Assembly: GCA_021234155.1 (NCBI GenBank)
Contig: JAJEKV010000065.1
Location: 6,057,903-6,121,902, forward strand
Direction of reading: 5' to 3'
Origin: Isoetes taiwanensis
Lineage: Eukaryota > Streptophyta > Lycopodiopsida > Isoetales > Isoetaceae
DNA length: 64,000 nt
Below the pieces are notes generated by a model. The model was not told the origin of the DNA. It made no database searches and was given only the letters and a program-made list of their open reading frames with translations. Shown piece by piece: positions 22,344 through 33,599 of the stretch. The number at the start of each line of letters is the position of its first letter. Within the stretch, counting starts at the first letter, position 1. The position numbers and the translations under genes are program-made.

Positions 22344-25300
22344 ATGGAACCATCCAGGGGGATTTCGCCCAAACAGCAGCAACAACAGCAGGCAGTTGCA
22401 AAGAAAGCCGGAGGTTCTTCTCGTATCTGGATGCTTTTAGATGCATCTGGAGAATCTGTAATATTGGACGTGGATAAATATGCTGTGATGCATCGTGTTG
22501 GTATACATGCAAGAGACCTTCGAATTCTTGATCCCTTGCTATCGTACCCGTCCACTATATTAGGTCGTGAGCGTGCCATTGTGCTCAATTTGGAGGTTTG
22601 TTATTAACTTCTACTTAAGAATTGCTATATGTCAAAAAACCTACATCTTCAATAGGACAAGTACAATCACCATTGCAAAAGTTAAGAACCCTCCATAGAT
22701 CAAATATTAGTTATCCTGGTAGAATTCATCATATAGTCTCAGAATTGGTTATGTAGCTTATGTTTGAAAATAAGAACCAGTAAAATGTTATGCATATTTT
22801 GGTCTTTTTAGAAACATCGTTGGGGCTCATGCACATTAAGCTGTTCAATTTGTGCATCTTAGTATGCTTTTACGCACGTTCCATTTATCTACGCTCTTAT
22901 ATATGGTATTTTAATATCTTGGCAGCATATCAAGGCAATAATAACTGCTGAAGAGGTATGTTATGTACCCTGTAAGATCTTGATAATGAACATGTTTCAG
23001 TGTCAAGAACTTGAGCTCATGTTGCTTCAATATAGGTGTTACTTCGTAATCCAGCAGATGAAAATGTGATTCCAATTGTAGAGGAACTTTGTAGACGTTT
23101 GCCTGTTAAAAGGGTTGATTCCAATGGCTACTCAGAGAACGCTGATAATAGGGCTATGCAAGATTGGCAATCTGAACAGCAAACTGTGGATTCTGATGGG
23201 GGCGAAGGTTTGTAGTGTTCATAATTACATTTTGTGTCTGCACTTGTAAGCAGTTATTTACCAGAGAACATGGGTGTTTTATATATAGTGCCGCCATTTG
23301 AGTTCCGAGCATTGGAGGTGGCTTTGGAGGCAATTTGTAGCTTTTTGGATGCAAGGACCAGTGAATTGGAGACTTCCGCTTATCCAGCATTGGACGAACT
23401 TACCTCAAAGGTATGCTCTGTGGCTTGTTATTCCTCTGCCATATGTTATTTTGGAAAAGCAGCCAAATAAAGGCGTCCTTTTGTTTCTGGTCTGCCTGTT
23501 TATGTGGTAGTGATTTATTTTGAAGTGGAACTTTGTGCTCATGTATTTCCGTTAATCCAGATTAGCAGTCGAAATTTAGACCGCGTACGGAAACTGAAAG
23601 CAGGAATGACTCGCCTCACTGCCAGGGTGCAGAAGGTAAATTCATTGTTTGTAATGCTTCAGCAAAAAGCAATTATGAGCATGTAATATAGCATCCAATA
23701 AGTTTTCTGTGCATATATGAGGGTTCTACCATCTTCTCTATATGCGTGATGTTTTTACACTTCATGATCAGAAAGAGAGGTATAAGCAACATAGTCATAC
23801 CAGCATCCAAAAAGTCAAGGCACTTGAACAAACATTGTGGGACGCAAACCTTTGAAAAAATAGTCTAAAGATTGTTGGTGTGGTGAGTTATGCAAAGCAT
23901 GAAATCTTTTGATCAAATAAAGAATGTACGGGTTCGATAGTTTGAAGGGCCAAACCGTCACATATCACCAAGTTTTTGTCAGTTTTCTTTTGGAGGGACT
24001 GACAAGAGTGATGCAGGTTAGGGATGAGCTAGAACAGCTGCTGGACGATGACGATGATATGGCTGAACTTTTTCTAACACGGAAGCTTTTAGAAAAAGCA
24101 CAACCCGGATCACCGAGTACTGTTTCTGCTGTAACGAATTGGGTGCCAGTGTCCCCAACGGTCGGTTCAAGGATATCTCATCTTAGTAAAACGAAATCCT
24201 TAACATCTTACATTCATGGAACGGACAATGACATTGAGGAGCTTGAAATGTTGCTGGAGGTAGACTTGTTGGGAATTTTTCTTTACTGTGATTTTTTCAG
24301 TAGAGCTAATAATTTCGGCACTGCAGGCCTATTTTATGCAAATAGATGGCACTTTGAATAAGCTCAATACTGTAAGTAAGGATTATGCCTTGTCATAGTG
24401 TCAGTAATCTGTTCTTATATTTGTCAAGAAGTGCTCCTGATATTGTCATGAAGGCAAGACTGAACATGTCATGTTATGCAGCTCCGGGAATACATAGATG
24501 ATACAGAAGACTACATAAACATTCAGGTATGCCTTTGGGTGGTTTTCCATTGTTTGATATGGAAGCTTGTTCTTGGTCCCTGCAGTCAGGAATGTTTTGC
24601 TGATCATTGGTTACTATTGATTATTATGCAGCTCGATAATCATCGGAATCAACTTATCCAGGTACATTTACAAAAGCACATTATGTATTGCATTATTATT
24701 CTTGTTAAAAGAACCTTGAATTGTTTACAACGGTCACTTAAATGAACTTTTGAAGCAATGGGACAGTATGTATTCGAGCTGGCTTTTATAGGAAACAACA
24801 GAAGGCATTGGACTTTTTTATCGAGAGAACTTAATCAATCCAAGAGCAATGTAACGTATTTGTTGAAAAATAACTTTTGTTAGCTGCTAGTGGTCTAGAA
24901 AGGAAGTCTGAGGGAAATGACCTGGATGAAGGGAGCAAACAAACATGAGTTATTGTTAATTATGGATCTATATATTAAGATTTAGGTCCATGCTTTCATA
25001 GTCGTGGTCAGTGGCTTGTTACTTGGCTGATTGGACTTGTGGCCTCATAGGTACAATGGATATATGGCTGCAAGCATGTGAATTAAGTCTGCATGAAAAT
25101 TACACATGTATTGTATTTTCAGCTTGTTTTCTCTTTTCTGTTCTCTTGCTTTATGGCAATAGGAGGGAAAATGGCTGGAGGGAATGATGTTTTAGAACTG
25201 TAACAACATATGTTGACTTCATCCTTGCAGCTCGAACTGCTGTTAAATTCTGCAACATTATCACTGGCTATCTATGCAATGGTTGCTGGGATATTTGGAA

Positions 25301-25503
25301 TGAATATTCCATTCACTTGGAATGATGGGCATGGATTTATCTTCAAGTGGGTATGTAGGGCAAACTTGTTCTCCATTTCTGACCTGTGGCTAACTGTGTC
25401 TCCCTTATGTCTCCAGGTAGTTATTGTGACTGGTATTGTCTCGCTCTCAGTTTTTTTAGGCCTTATTGTTTATGCCCGATACAGGGGCCTTGTGGGAACT
25501 TAA
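22344..25503 (+). CDS. MRS2: MRS2-type (CorA superfamily) magnesium transporter, 11 exons
   Basis: Exons: 22344-22595, 22926-22955, 23036-23207, 23289-23410, 23561-23635, 24017-24259, 24327-24371, 24482-24526, 24632-24661, 25231-25350, 25417-25503. All introns are GT-AG and the lengths sum to 1221 bases, 406 residues plus stop, with every phase consistent. The N-terminal cytosolic/matrix domain includes [40 protein letters not shown] and [20 protein letters not shown]. Two membrane segments close the protein: about 346-362 ending in the GMN selectivity motif (residues 361-363, GIFGMNIP), and about 379-398. The family forms pentameric Mg2+ channels in plastid, mitochondrial, vacuolar or plasma membranes. 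No clear transit peptide is seen (the N-terminus has a poly-Gln run), so the membrane cannot be assigned. The start codon has only a moderate context. Four exons are just 30-45 bases long. Confidence 0.93.
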
Positions 25504-26094
25504 TCCCTTCATTCTTCCAATTTCTTTCTGGCATCTCATGTATGGAGAAATTAAATTTGTATATAATGGAAGAGTTGCCTACAAAATGATATGGAAATCA
25601 AATTAATTCAAAACAGCAACAAAATTGTTATTCCAAATAACATTGTGAATGTGTTGTGGCAGCACTAGTATCAGGGAACCTGGCCCCTCCTATCATCTAG
25701 GATAGTAGAGAATATACGAGCCAGATACAGATACAGAGAAGACGCATGAAAGTCCATTAGAGAAGGCGCGTCCACTGAGAAGTTTTATAAGTATGAAATG
25801 TGGAGGTAATGTCCGATAACCTCAGCGAGATCGCAACGATACCCTTTTTTTTTTTTTTTTAAATTATATTTTGCTTCTTTTTTGCCCTCGTAGACAAAGA
25901 AATAAAAGAACCAATTTGGGAACACTACATTATGATTAATATTGTACAACTCCTCTACTTAGGATTGAGATGTACAATTCTCCTACTCCTTGCGTCAAGC
26001 ATCCTTGAGGAAAGCAGTGTATCGTTTAAAATCAATGGCTATTATGACGTGTTGATCGAAAAGTCAGCATAAAAAACTAAGATTTCATTGCTAA
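25504..26094. other. 3' flank of MRS2 and intergenic DNA with a poly(T) run
   Basis: The MRS2 3' UTR lies at the start of this stretch; no exact AATAAA is seen close to the stop. A run of about 18 T at 25844-25861 could be a minus-strand poly(A) tail of an unidentified retroposon. No gene. Confidence 0.4.
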
Positions 26095-26364
26095 CTATAA
26101 GTCAATAGCTAAATGTAAGTAGCGGGATTTGAAAAATTGGTATAAATCATATAAGTTTGACCATTGATTTTTAAAATATGCCAAGTCATATTCACAGTGG
26201 ATAAAGCAGGGGGGAGGTTCACCAATATCTCTAAACCTACCAAGAGGATGTGTGTGAGGTGGATTACATGGATCGTAGATGCCGAGGACTGAACAAATGG
26301 CTGGTAGATGCTCATAGGGCAACATCGTATTACTGCATATATTGTGCATCGATGCTGCATCAGT
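26095..26364 (-). other. Open stretch at the broken 3' end of LINE-A, unrecognised
   Basis: Two overlapping minus-strand ORFs continue leftwards from LINE-A, but the sequence no longer resembles the LINE C-terminus: no zinc ribbon, no GVEVGRW motif. It is probably flanking DNA reached by a 3' deletion of LINE-A. Confidence 0.35.
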
Positions 26365-28651
26365 GCTTGAATCCAACTATGTAGTATTGACTTACCTGTT
26401 GATAAATCATTTAAGGATGTCCATTTTTTGAGCCACTTTTCAATATTTGCATACCATCCTTTCAACCTACTTTGCATTAGAGCACGATGAGGAACGCTAT
26501 CTTCACTCATATCCCGTAGCCCTGCATCAACAAGCATCATAACATATGGGGTTTGTATCTTTACACCTAACTCTGTTATGAGGAATTGTTTCTGTATTTT
26601 CTCCAACTGTTTCTAAGTATTCAAAGAAAGACCTAGTCCCCATACCTCACAGCCATGTAAAACAACCAATTGAACTAGTGCCTGATACAATTTTTTCTTC
26701 AATGTCAAATCAAGAATTTTTGCCTTCTTACATTTTCATTGTATTTTATATAATGTCTTTAATCCATTATCTGCCCTTTGCTATTCTAGTTGATCTATAT
26801 ATATACCAAATAGAGTGGGGGACAAAGGACATCTATGTTTGATGCCGATATTACTAAGTATTTCCTCGTCTGGCTTTTGTTGAATGGGAATGATAGTTGC
26901 ACATAGACCTTTTCATACATCATTGCAACGATATTCCTGAGTTCTTGCAGGACTTTGACTTGTTACATTCTAGCCTAAATATTTTTTCGTGGCACCATGT
27001 CAAATGCCCTTGTAAGATCCACGAATAGAGCAAAGCATGAACTATTATTTTCCTTACTGCGTCGACGATTGATCTAAGCGTCATACCCATTTGAGCAATT
27101 CCGCAACTAGGCCTATCTGATCCGCTGCCTTCCCATTAGCCATATTGCTCAAACCATTTTGCACATCCTCCACAGTAAGGATCCCACTTCTATGGGAGGG
27201 GATGTCTGTTTACGAGTTTTTAACTTATTCCAAAACTTTTTTGGCTCTTCCATCGGATTCGTGACCCTTTCTTCTTGCTTTCTTTGAATAAACTGTCACT
27301 TCTTCCTCTTTATCAAAGCTTTATATTCCTTTATCTAACGTAATTTTTCCATCCCAACCGCTTTTTATATTGTGCCCTCTTCTGCTTGCATTCGCTATCA
27401 TCCCACCCGTTACATGGAAGTCCTCTCTTCCTCCTGTCTAACAAAAAGCGTTTATCTGCAGCTTTCAAGATCAAGTCTATCAACATAGAGCTTATCTTAC
27501 CCGCATCATGAAACGGCCATATTTTCTATTGTGCCATTTCTTCACGTAATGCTTGATAACAATCTTTCTTGCGGTATGTAATGTGACGATGATAAGGCAT
27601 TGCCACATTTTGAACCTGCGCTTTGGCCTTACATTTTATATGAAATATAAGTGGGACATGATCTGATTCAGCCCTAATGTCTCCTATTCGTAGCAAAGAT
27701 ACATATTCATCAAAACTTGTCGATGCTATGATATAATCTACCACACTTTTGCCTTTATAAATACACCCTCCCGAGCCTGGGAATCTACTAGATCCATTAT
27801 AGATCATAAGATTCAATCCATTACATAAGTTCAATAGGAAAGTCCCCATCACTGTAGGCCATTTAAGTTTATCTTCAGACTCTCGGTTCCAGCCTTCATT
27901 CGCCATCTCCTCTATATCAAGTTCTTGCATCCATATCGGATCTTCTTTGCATCCAACTATTGAAGCTTGTTTATTACCGATTCTCGCATTAAAATCCCCA
28001 ACCACAATCACCTCTCCTGTAGATGAGAATTTTGCAATATCTTGTTCCAAGGTTTGAAAGGGACCCTCCTTATCTAAATCTGAATTTCTGTAAGTAGGGC
28101 TCTCCAATGGGGAAAAGTAGCATCCAGCAATATAAATATCCCTTTTAACCCTCATCAATTTCACCCAAATATATTGTTTTGTATCCCTAGAACTTTTACA
28201 CTTTGAGCAATTTCTTTCCTAATATAACATGCTATCCCTTTGTATCCTTTGTGCCTCCATCCTTTTTTATTCCATACTGAATGAAGGATCTGGAACCCAC
28301 TTATCTCCGGCAACCCACACTCTTCATGTTCCCAAGTCTCCATAAAAGAAACCATACCTAAAGATGCAAGAACATCACCTATTGAGAATGCTTCTTCTTT
28401 ATCCAAATGACAGATGTTCCACGCTGCAATTCAGATGGTCTCTATATCTTATGCGCAGGAATCCTCCACATGGACCTTCCCTTTCTTCCATACTGCTTTC
28501 TTGTTAAGCGCTTTGGCCTCTTTGAATTTTTGCAACTCCTCTTTATGCTGCTCCATTTGTTGGGGTGTAAGATCCTCATTAATCCATATGGTTTTCCCTT
28601 TAAAAGATGTCCTTTTCTGCAAACAAACCCTAGCGTCCCTGGAGCGTCCAC
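26365..28651 (-). mobile_element. LINE-A: defective non-LTR retrotransposon, 5'- and 3'-truncated
   Basis: On the minus strand it begins inside the ORF1 C-terminus at the edge of a (TC)n tract (about 28651; LKGKPYGL-like segment), followed in the same frame, after stop codons, by the ORF2 endonuclease. That runs 28406-28161 (MVSFMETWEHEECGLPEISG) and 28164-27526 (VVGDFNARIGNKQASIVG; AESDHVPLIFHI). The RT is crippled by two deletions. One runs from LVAELLKWV (about 27100) directly to FVDLTRAFD. The other runs from PTLFGIYIDQLE (about 26790) directly to RADNGLKTLY, removing the catalytic YADD segment. Homology ends near 26365 without zinc ribbon or tail. It is an old, dead copy. Confidence 0.85.
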
Positions 28652-28669
28652 AGAGAGAGAGAGAGAGAA
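28652..28669. repeat. (GA)n/(TC)n tail of LINE-B at the junction with LINE-A
   Basis: About eight GA units. On the minus strand the LINE-B 3' UTR ends in short CACTT repeats and then (TC)n, after which the LINE-A fragment begins. Confidence 0.85.
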
Positions 28670-28696
28670 GTGAAGTGAAGTGACGTGTATTATTGC

Positions 28697-28708
28697 GTCT
28701 TTTGAGAC
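28697..28708 (-). other. Small hairpin in the LINE-B 3' UTR
   Basis: GTCT-TTTG-AGAC on the plus strand, 28 bases before the (TC)n tail. It sits in the same position as the hairpins of LINE-C and LINE-D, which have longer stems and a different sequence. Confidence 0.5.
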
Positions 28709-28745
28709 CATCAAATCTATAAGACCAATTACATAATATATATTC

Positions 28746-31700
28746 TTAGTTATCATCTGACAAACCCTCATGGGGGTTGTCCTCACTTTCCTCTCTTTCC
28801 TCGTCTGTCAAGTACATTTCTATAACCTTGATTCCTGCCTCTCTCAACTGCACCATATCAATCAGGAAACTACCAGCTATTGCAACAGGCAAATAAAAAA
28901 ACTGTTGCATGCTGCTTATGTATATGCCAAGGGCACCCCTCAGAGTTTGGTATGCTGGGCAATGAATGATTGCATGTTCTTCATCTTCTATCTGATCCGC
29001 TCCACACATCAGACATGTTCGGTATTCTCGTGGTATATTGTACCATCGTCCTACTTCCACCCCCAGGTGGTGTGCACTTAACCACATTCTACATATTGCA
29101 TGTCTTTTGCTCATGGAGATGCTCTCATTGAGGTATCTCATTTCTTGCAAGGACCGGTTCATCTTCTCCCTATAGTGAAGCATTTTCACTCCAGGGCTAT
29201 GTAGATCCTTGCCATTGTTGTCTCCCTAACCCATTCATATATTCTGTGTTTGTTAACACCGAGGTCTTCTATCTTAAGCCCCCATTTATGCATCTAGGTC
29301 AACCCCTCCGCGTACCACCCTTTCTCGAACGTTTCCTTCAATGCTAACCTTGGATAACTGTTTTCTTCTAGACCTCCGAGCTTACTTAAATACACCAAAT
29401 ATCGGCACAAGGCCTCATATTCTAAAGGCATCATGCCACATTCCGCCATCATCATCTCATATGGTGTTTGTACTTTGACTCCGAGCTCAGTGCGTAGAAA
29501 TTTCTTTTGTATCTTCTCAATCTTTTGCCATAGTTCTAGAGATAGTCCTGGCCCCCACACCTCACATCCATATAATAATACAACCTGTACAAGGGTTTTG
29601 AAGAGCATCTTTTTTAATTCAAATCTCTAAATTTCTGCGTTCATGCACTTTTTCTGCATGGCAAATAGAGCCTTTAGCCCCCCATTTACCCGTTGTTCCA
29701 CTGTTTGATTCCATCTAAAGTGTTTATCTACAATCAGCCCCAAGTATTTGTATGTCTGTGTTATTTTGACCCTGTCTCCCTTGTATGTGAATGTAAAATT
29801 TTGATCCAGTGTGGTTCCAAACAGCACAATCTTAGTCTTCATCAAATTTACCTGCATCCCCGTTGCCTCGCAAAAAGATGCTAGAACATCTAAATGTTTC
29901 TCGCATCCCTCCCTATCTAGGCAGCGTAACTATATCATCGATGTATCGAATACGTATAGCATACCCTGCGATTTGGGTGCCATCCCCCCCCAAGAGTGGT
30001 TATCCATCTTTCTAGGTCATCAATAAAAATGCCAAACATAGTAGGGGATAGGGGGCAGCCCTGTTTCACTCCTATGTTACTCTCCACCTGTTCATCACAC
30101 TCTCCAATGTATGGGAAGGAGAGCTGTACCAACACCTTCTCGTATAGTAATTTCACCGCGCTCCTTAGATGACTAGGCACATCAATTCTCTCCATACTTT
30201 CCCACAGCTTGTCCCTACTCACTAGATCAAATGCTTTAGTAAAGTCAACAAAGCCTGTAAATAACGGTTTTCGAGTTCCTTTCACTGAGTCCATCATAGC
30301 CCTGAATGTTATCAAATGGTCTATTGTGGATTTTTTCGGCCTAAAGCCTGCCTGCCCTTTAGCATGTACATCATGTGTCTCTGCCCAAACACTTATCTTA
30401 TGCTCTACAATAGTTGCAAAAAGTTTTGCGAAGAGATTGCTCACCATAATCATGCGATAGTTATTTTCTTCCGTTTCACTTCCCGACTTATGTATGGGAA
30501 CCACCCTATTGATCTGCCATGTTTTTAAGAACCCTTCTTGCGCTGCCACATTAAACATTTCAGTTATTTTTCCTTGGACCCCCTCTCCTGCCCATTTGAG
30601 CATTTCGGCCACCAGTCCCATGGTATCTGCCGCTTTTTCATTTGCTAGCTTTTCTAGCCCTTGCTGCACATCCTCAGATGTAAACACAAGATCTGTTGTA
30701 ATACCATTCAGTTCTTGTGTGATGTCATTCACGTGATAAAGCTTCTTCACCTGTGCAATGAGATCTTTACCTTTAAGTGATGCTGGATTTGCTTGCCTTG
30801 TTTCATGCGTTTCCAGAATTTTTGCGGATCTCTTAGTAGATCTACAACCAGCTCATGCTGTTTGAGACGTAAGAATTCCCTTTTTTTGCATTTGGTGAGA
30901 GTTTTAAACTCTTTGATTAGCAGTGTTCTTTCCAGGCCATGGGCACTTTTATATTGCTTTCTTTTGTGTTGGCATTCCTCATCAAACCACTCTTTGCATG
31001 GTAATCCTTTTTTCTTGCGCCCTGAGTTAAAACATGTGCTTGCTGCTTCTAGTACTAGCGAGGTCAGAACCTCACTAGTTTTCTGCCTTCCATTTGTTAA
31101 CATGTATGCCATATTCTCTTTGTTGTTCTGACGCCCCCGTGGATCCTGCAATCCTCACATGTGATATTATGGGTACATGATCTGATTCACTTCTCGCTTC
31201 CGGGATGCACAAACACTGGACCTGTTCTATAAACTGTTCTGATGCAATAAAGTAATCTACAATACTTTTTCCCCTGCATGTACATCGGTCTGTGCTAGAA
31301 AAACTTTTGATGCCATTATAAATAAGCAGATCCAAACTACAACACATATTCAAGACATGTGTTCCCATGGGAGTAGGCCACCTGTCTCCATCCATGGAAG
31401 CTCGCTTCCACCCAGTAGCCTCCAGCTCATGAGCCTCAAGTTGATCCATCCAGATGGGGTCCCCAGCATTGCTAACCATTGATGCTTGCTTCCCTGCCGT
31501 TCTACCATTGAGATCCCCGATTAAGACAATATCCCCCAAACTCATAAGACCCAAACTATCTTGCTCTAATTGCTGGAACGGATCATCCATATCCAAATTG
31601 TACTTTTGATATGTGCTTCTTTTTAGTGGTGGAAAATAGCATCCAGCAAAAAAGATTTTTCGGTGCTTCCCAGGCAACTCCACCCAAATATATTGTTTAG

Positions 31701-31953
31701 ATTCCTCTTTTTTTACCACCTTAGACAAGTGTGCCATTTCTTTCCTAATGTAACAAGCAATCCTATCGTAGCCTCTTCTACGCCATCCTTTTTTGTTCCA
31801 TACTGAGTGCACAACACTGAAACCTTGAATCTCTGGCAAACCACTCTCTTCATGCTCCCAAGTTTCCGAGAAAAATACCATGTCGATTGATGCTAGAACA
31901 TCTGCCATAGTGTCAACTTTTTTGTTGATCAAATGGTTAATGTTCCATGCCAT
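28746..31953 (-). pseudogene. LINE-B ORF2: endonuclease, reverse transcriptase, zinc ribbon (frameshifted)
   Basis: 31953-31075 is an AP-type endonuclease starting MAWNINHLINKK, with the catalytic Glu region FFSETWEHEE, VLIGDLNGRT and ESDHVPIISH. 31151-30747 is the linker (GLPCKEWFDEECQHKRKQYK). 30750-29935 is the RT: NYRMIMVSNLFAKLF, motif A FVDFTKAFD and motif B KQGCPLSPTMFGIFIDDL. The motif C tetrapeptide reads YIDD near 29931-29942 but is out of frame after a C8 run. 29857-29294 carries the thumb and connection (YKYLGLIVDKHFRWN; GCEVWGPGLSLELW). 29189-28746 carries SAHHLGVEVGRW and the zinc ribbon CLMCGADQIEDEEHAIIHC. The ORF would nick DNA and prime reverse transcription on the nick; this copy cannot make it whole. 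Confidence 0.9.
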
Positions 31954-31974
31954 GACTCTGATGGTCTCTAGTTC

Positions 31975-33375
31975 CTATTCAAATGCAGTCTCGATAACCA
32001 CCTTGTCCCCTCTCCAAGAAACTTTTTTCCCCTCCTTTCTTGCTTCCTTCATTTTCTGTATTTCCCATTTTTTTTGCTCATATTGCATTTGTGTCAGGTC
32101 GTCATTTATCCAAATGTTCTCCCCACTTAGTGATTTGCGTTGTCTCAGGACATTCATCTTATCTCCTTCACTTACAAACCTCACCAACACATTCCTATTA
32201 TATCCAGTTTTCTTCCCTACCCGGTAGGCCTCTAGAATACCTACGGATGGCACTTTCATCTTCTGAGTGAAGAGGTCCTCTACAAGATCTCTAGTATTTT
32301 CATTATCACTTTCCGGTAATCCTGCAATGCGAACATTCAAAACTTTTTTCCGTCTCTCTTGCCTTTCGACTAGATCATTAACTCGGTCATGAAGCTTTGT
32401 TACAACCTGTACAAAGGTTTCTTTTCCCGGCTCACCCATACCTTCGTAATATTGCTGCTGCGGCATTCCAATGTCTTTTAAATTTGCTAGCTGACTCTTA
32501 ATGCTGGCATTTTCAGATTTAATTGTAGAAAAAACTTCAGTCATACCTTGTAAGAGCCTGAGCATCTCCGTTTCTCTTGCCGCTACGTCTTGTCTGGACT
32601 GCTCCATCATTTCTAACAATTTCATCATCATGGTTCTTGATGCAGCCAGTTTGTTTAGCATTTGGCATATCATAAACTGCAACCCAGTTTCTTGCCCTTA
32701 TATCATGATGTTTTGTGCAGCCCCCAATCCGAAACTCTGCCCTTGTGCCATGGTGTGTTGTGCAGCCCCCAATCCTAAACTCTGTTTTCTGCCCCCAACT
32801 AAATTTGGTGCAGCTTGTATGTTCCCAATCGAAGCAGCCTGTATATTTCCAAACGAGTTTGGGGCAGCTCCCACAAACAAATTCTTTGGTGGCAAGAGTG
32901 ATGTCTGATCTGTGAAACTCATGACCGACTGTGTTGTGGGGTCGAAATTAGAAAGCAGAGCAGTGTCCTCAGACCCTGTTGCAGCAAAACCAGCCAAGAC
33001 TGGAACTCCCCTGCTTTGAAATGTTAAATCAATGGCTGAGGAGGAGCTGTCAGAATCGCTGCCGACATCCTCCAGCACAATTTTTTTTTTTTAACCTTTT
33101 TCTGCTGGTCCCTTTCTGGCCGCGACTCTATTGTATCTTTGGATTCCACCAAACTTGATCCTGTTGTTTTATTCCTGCTCCTGGTTCTCTGTATCAAATC
33201 GCCATCATCAATCGGAACTGCGGGATCAGTCTCAGCCGACATCTTGTCTTCTATTTTATTCCCTTCTACCATATTCTTGCCTTCATTTTTACCTTTCGCT
33301 CTTGGGACTACTTACAGCGACGGATCCTCTCTTGGAAGACCCAGCTTTCTCGATTTCTTTTCTAGGTTTTCCCAT
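31975..33375 (-). pseudogene. LINE-B ORF1: coiled-coil and RRM-type RNA-binding protein (frameshifted)
   Basis: An ATG at 33375, about 13 bases from the (TC)n tract, opens MGKPRKEIEKAGSSKRG, then stretches in other frames follow. The middle (33078-32698) is rich in Gly-Ala-Ala-Asn-Gln repeats such as FGLGAAQN. The last part (32682-31975) has a coiled coil (about 32660-32430) and an RRM-like core LNVRIAGLPESDNENTRDLV plus NVLVRFVSEGDKMNVLRQRK, ending with IWINDDLT. This is the L1 ORF1p layout; the protein binds element RNA. The stop is TAG, and ORF2 continues in the same frame eight codons later. Confidence 0.8.
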
Positions 33376-33386
33376 AAGTGCCTTCC

Positions 33387-33547
<161 letters not shown>

Positions 33548-33564
33548 TTTATTATGTCCATGGG

Positions 33565-33579
33565 AGGCCTCAAAGGCCT
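33565..33579 (-). other. Hairpin in the LINE-C 3' UTR
   Basis: AGGCC-TCAAA-GGCCT, a perfect 5-bp stem, about 20 bases before the (TC)n tail. The same hairpin with one loop change is in LINE-D. It may be the signal by which the RT recognises its own RNA. Confidence 0.7.
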
Positions 33580-33599
33580 ATTAGACAAATATTTTACAT

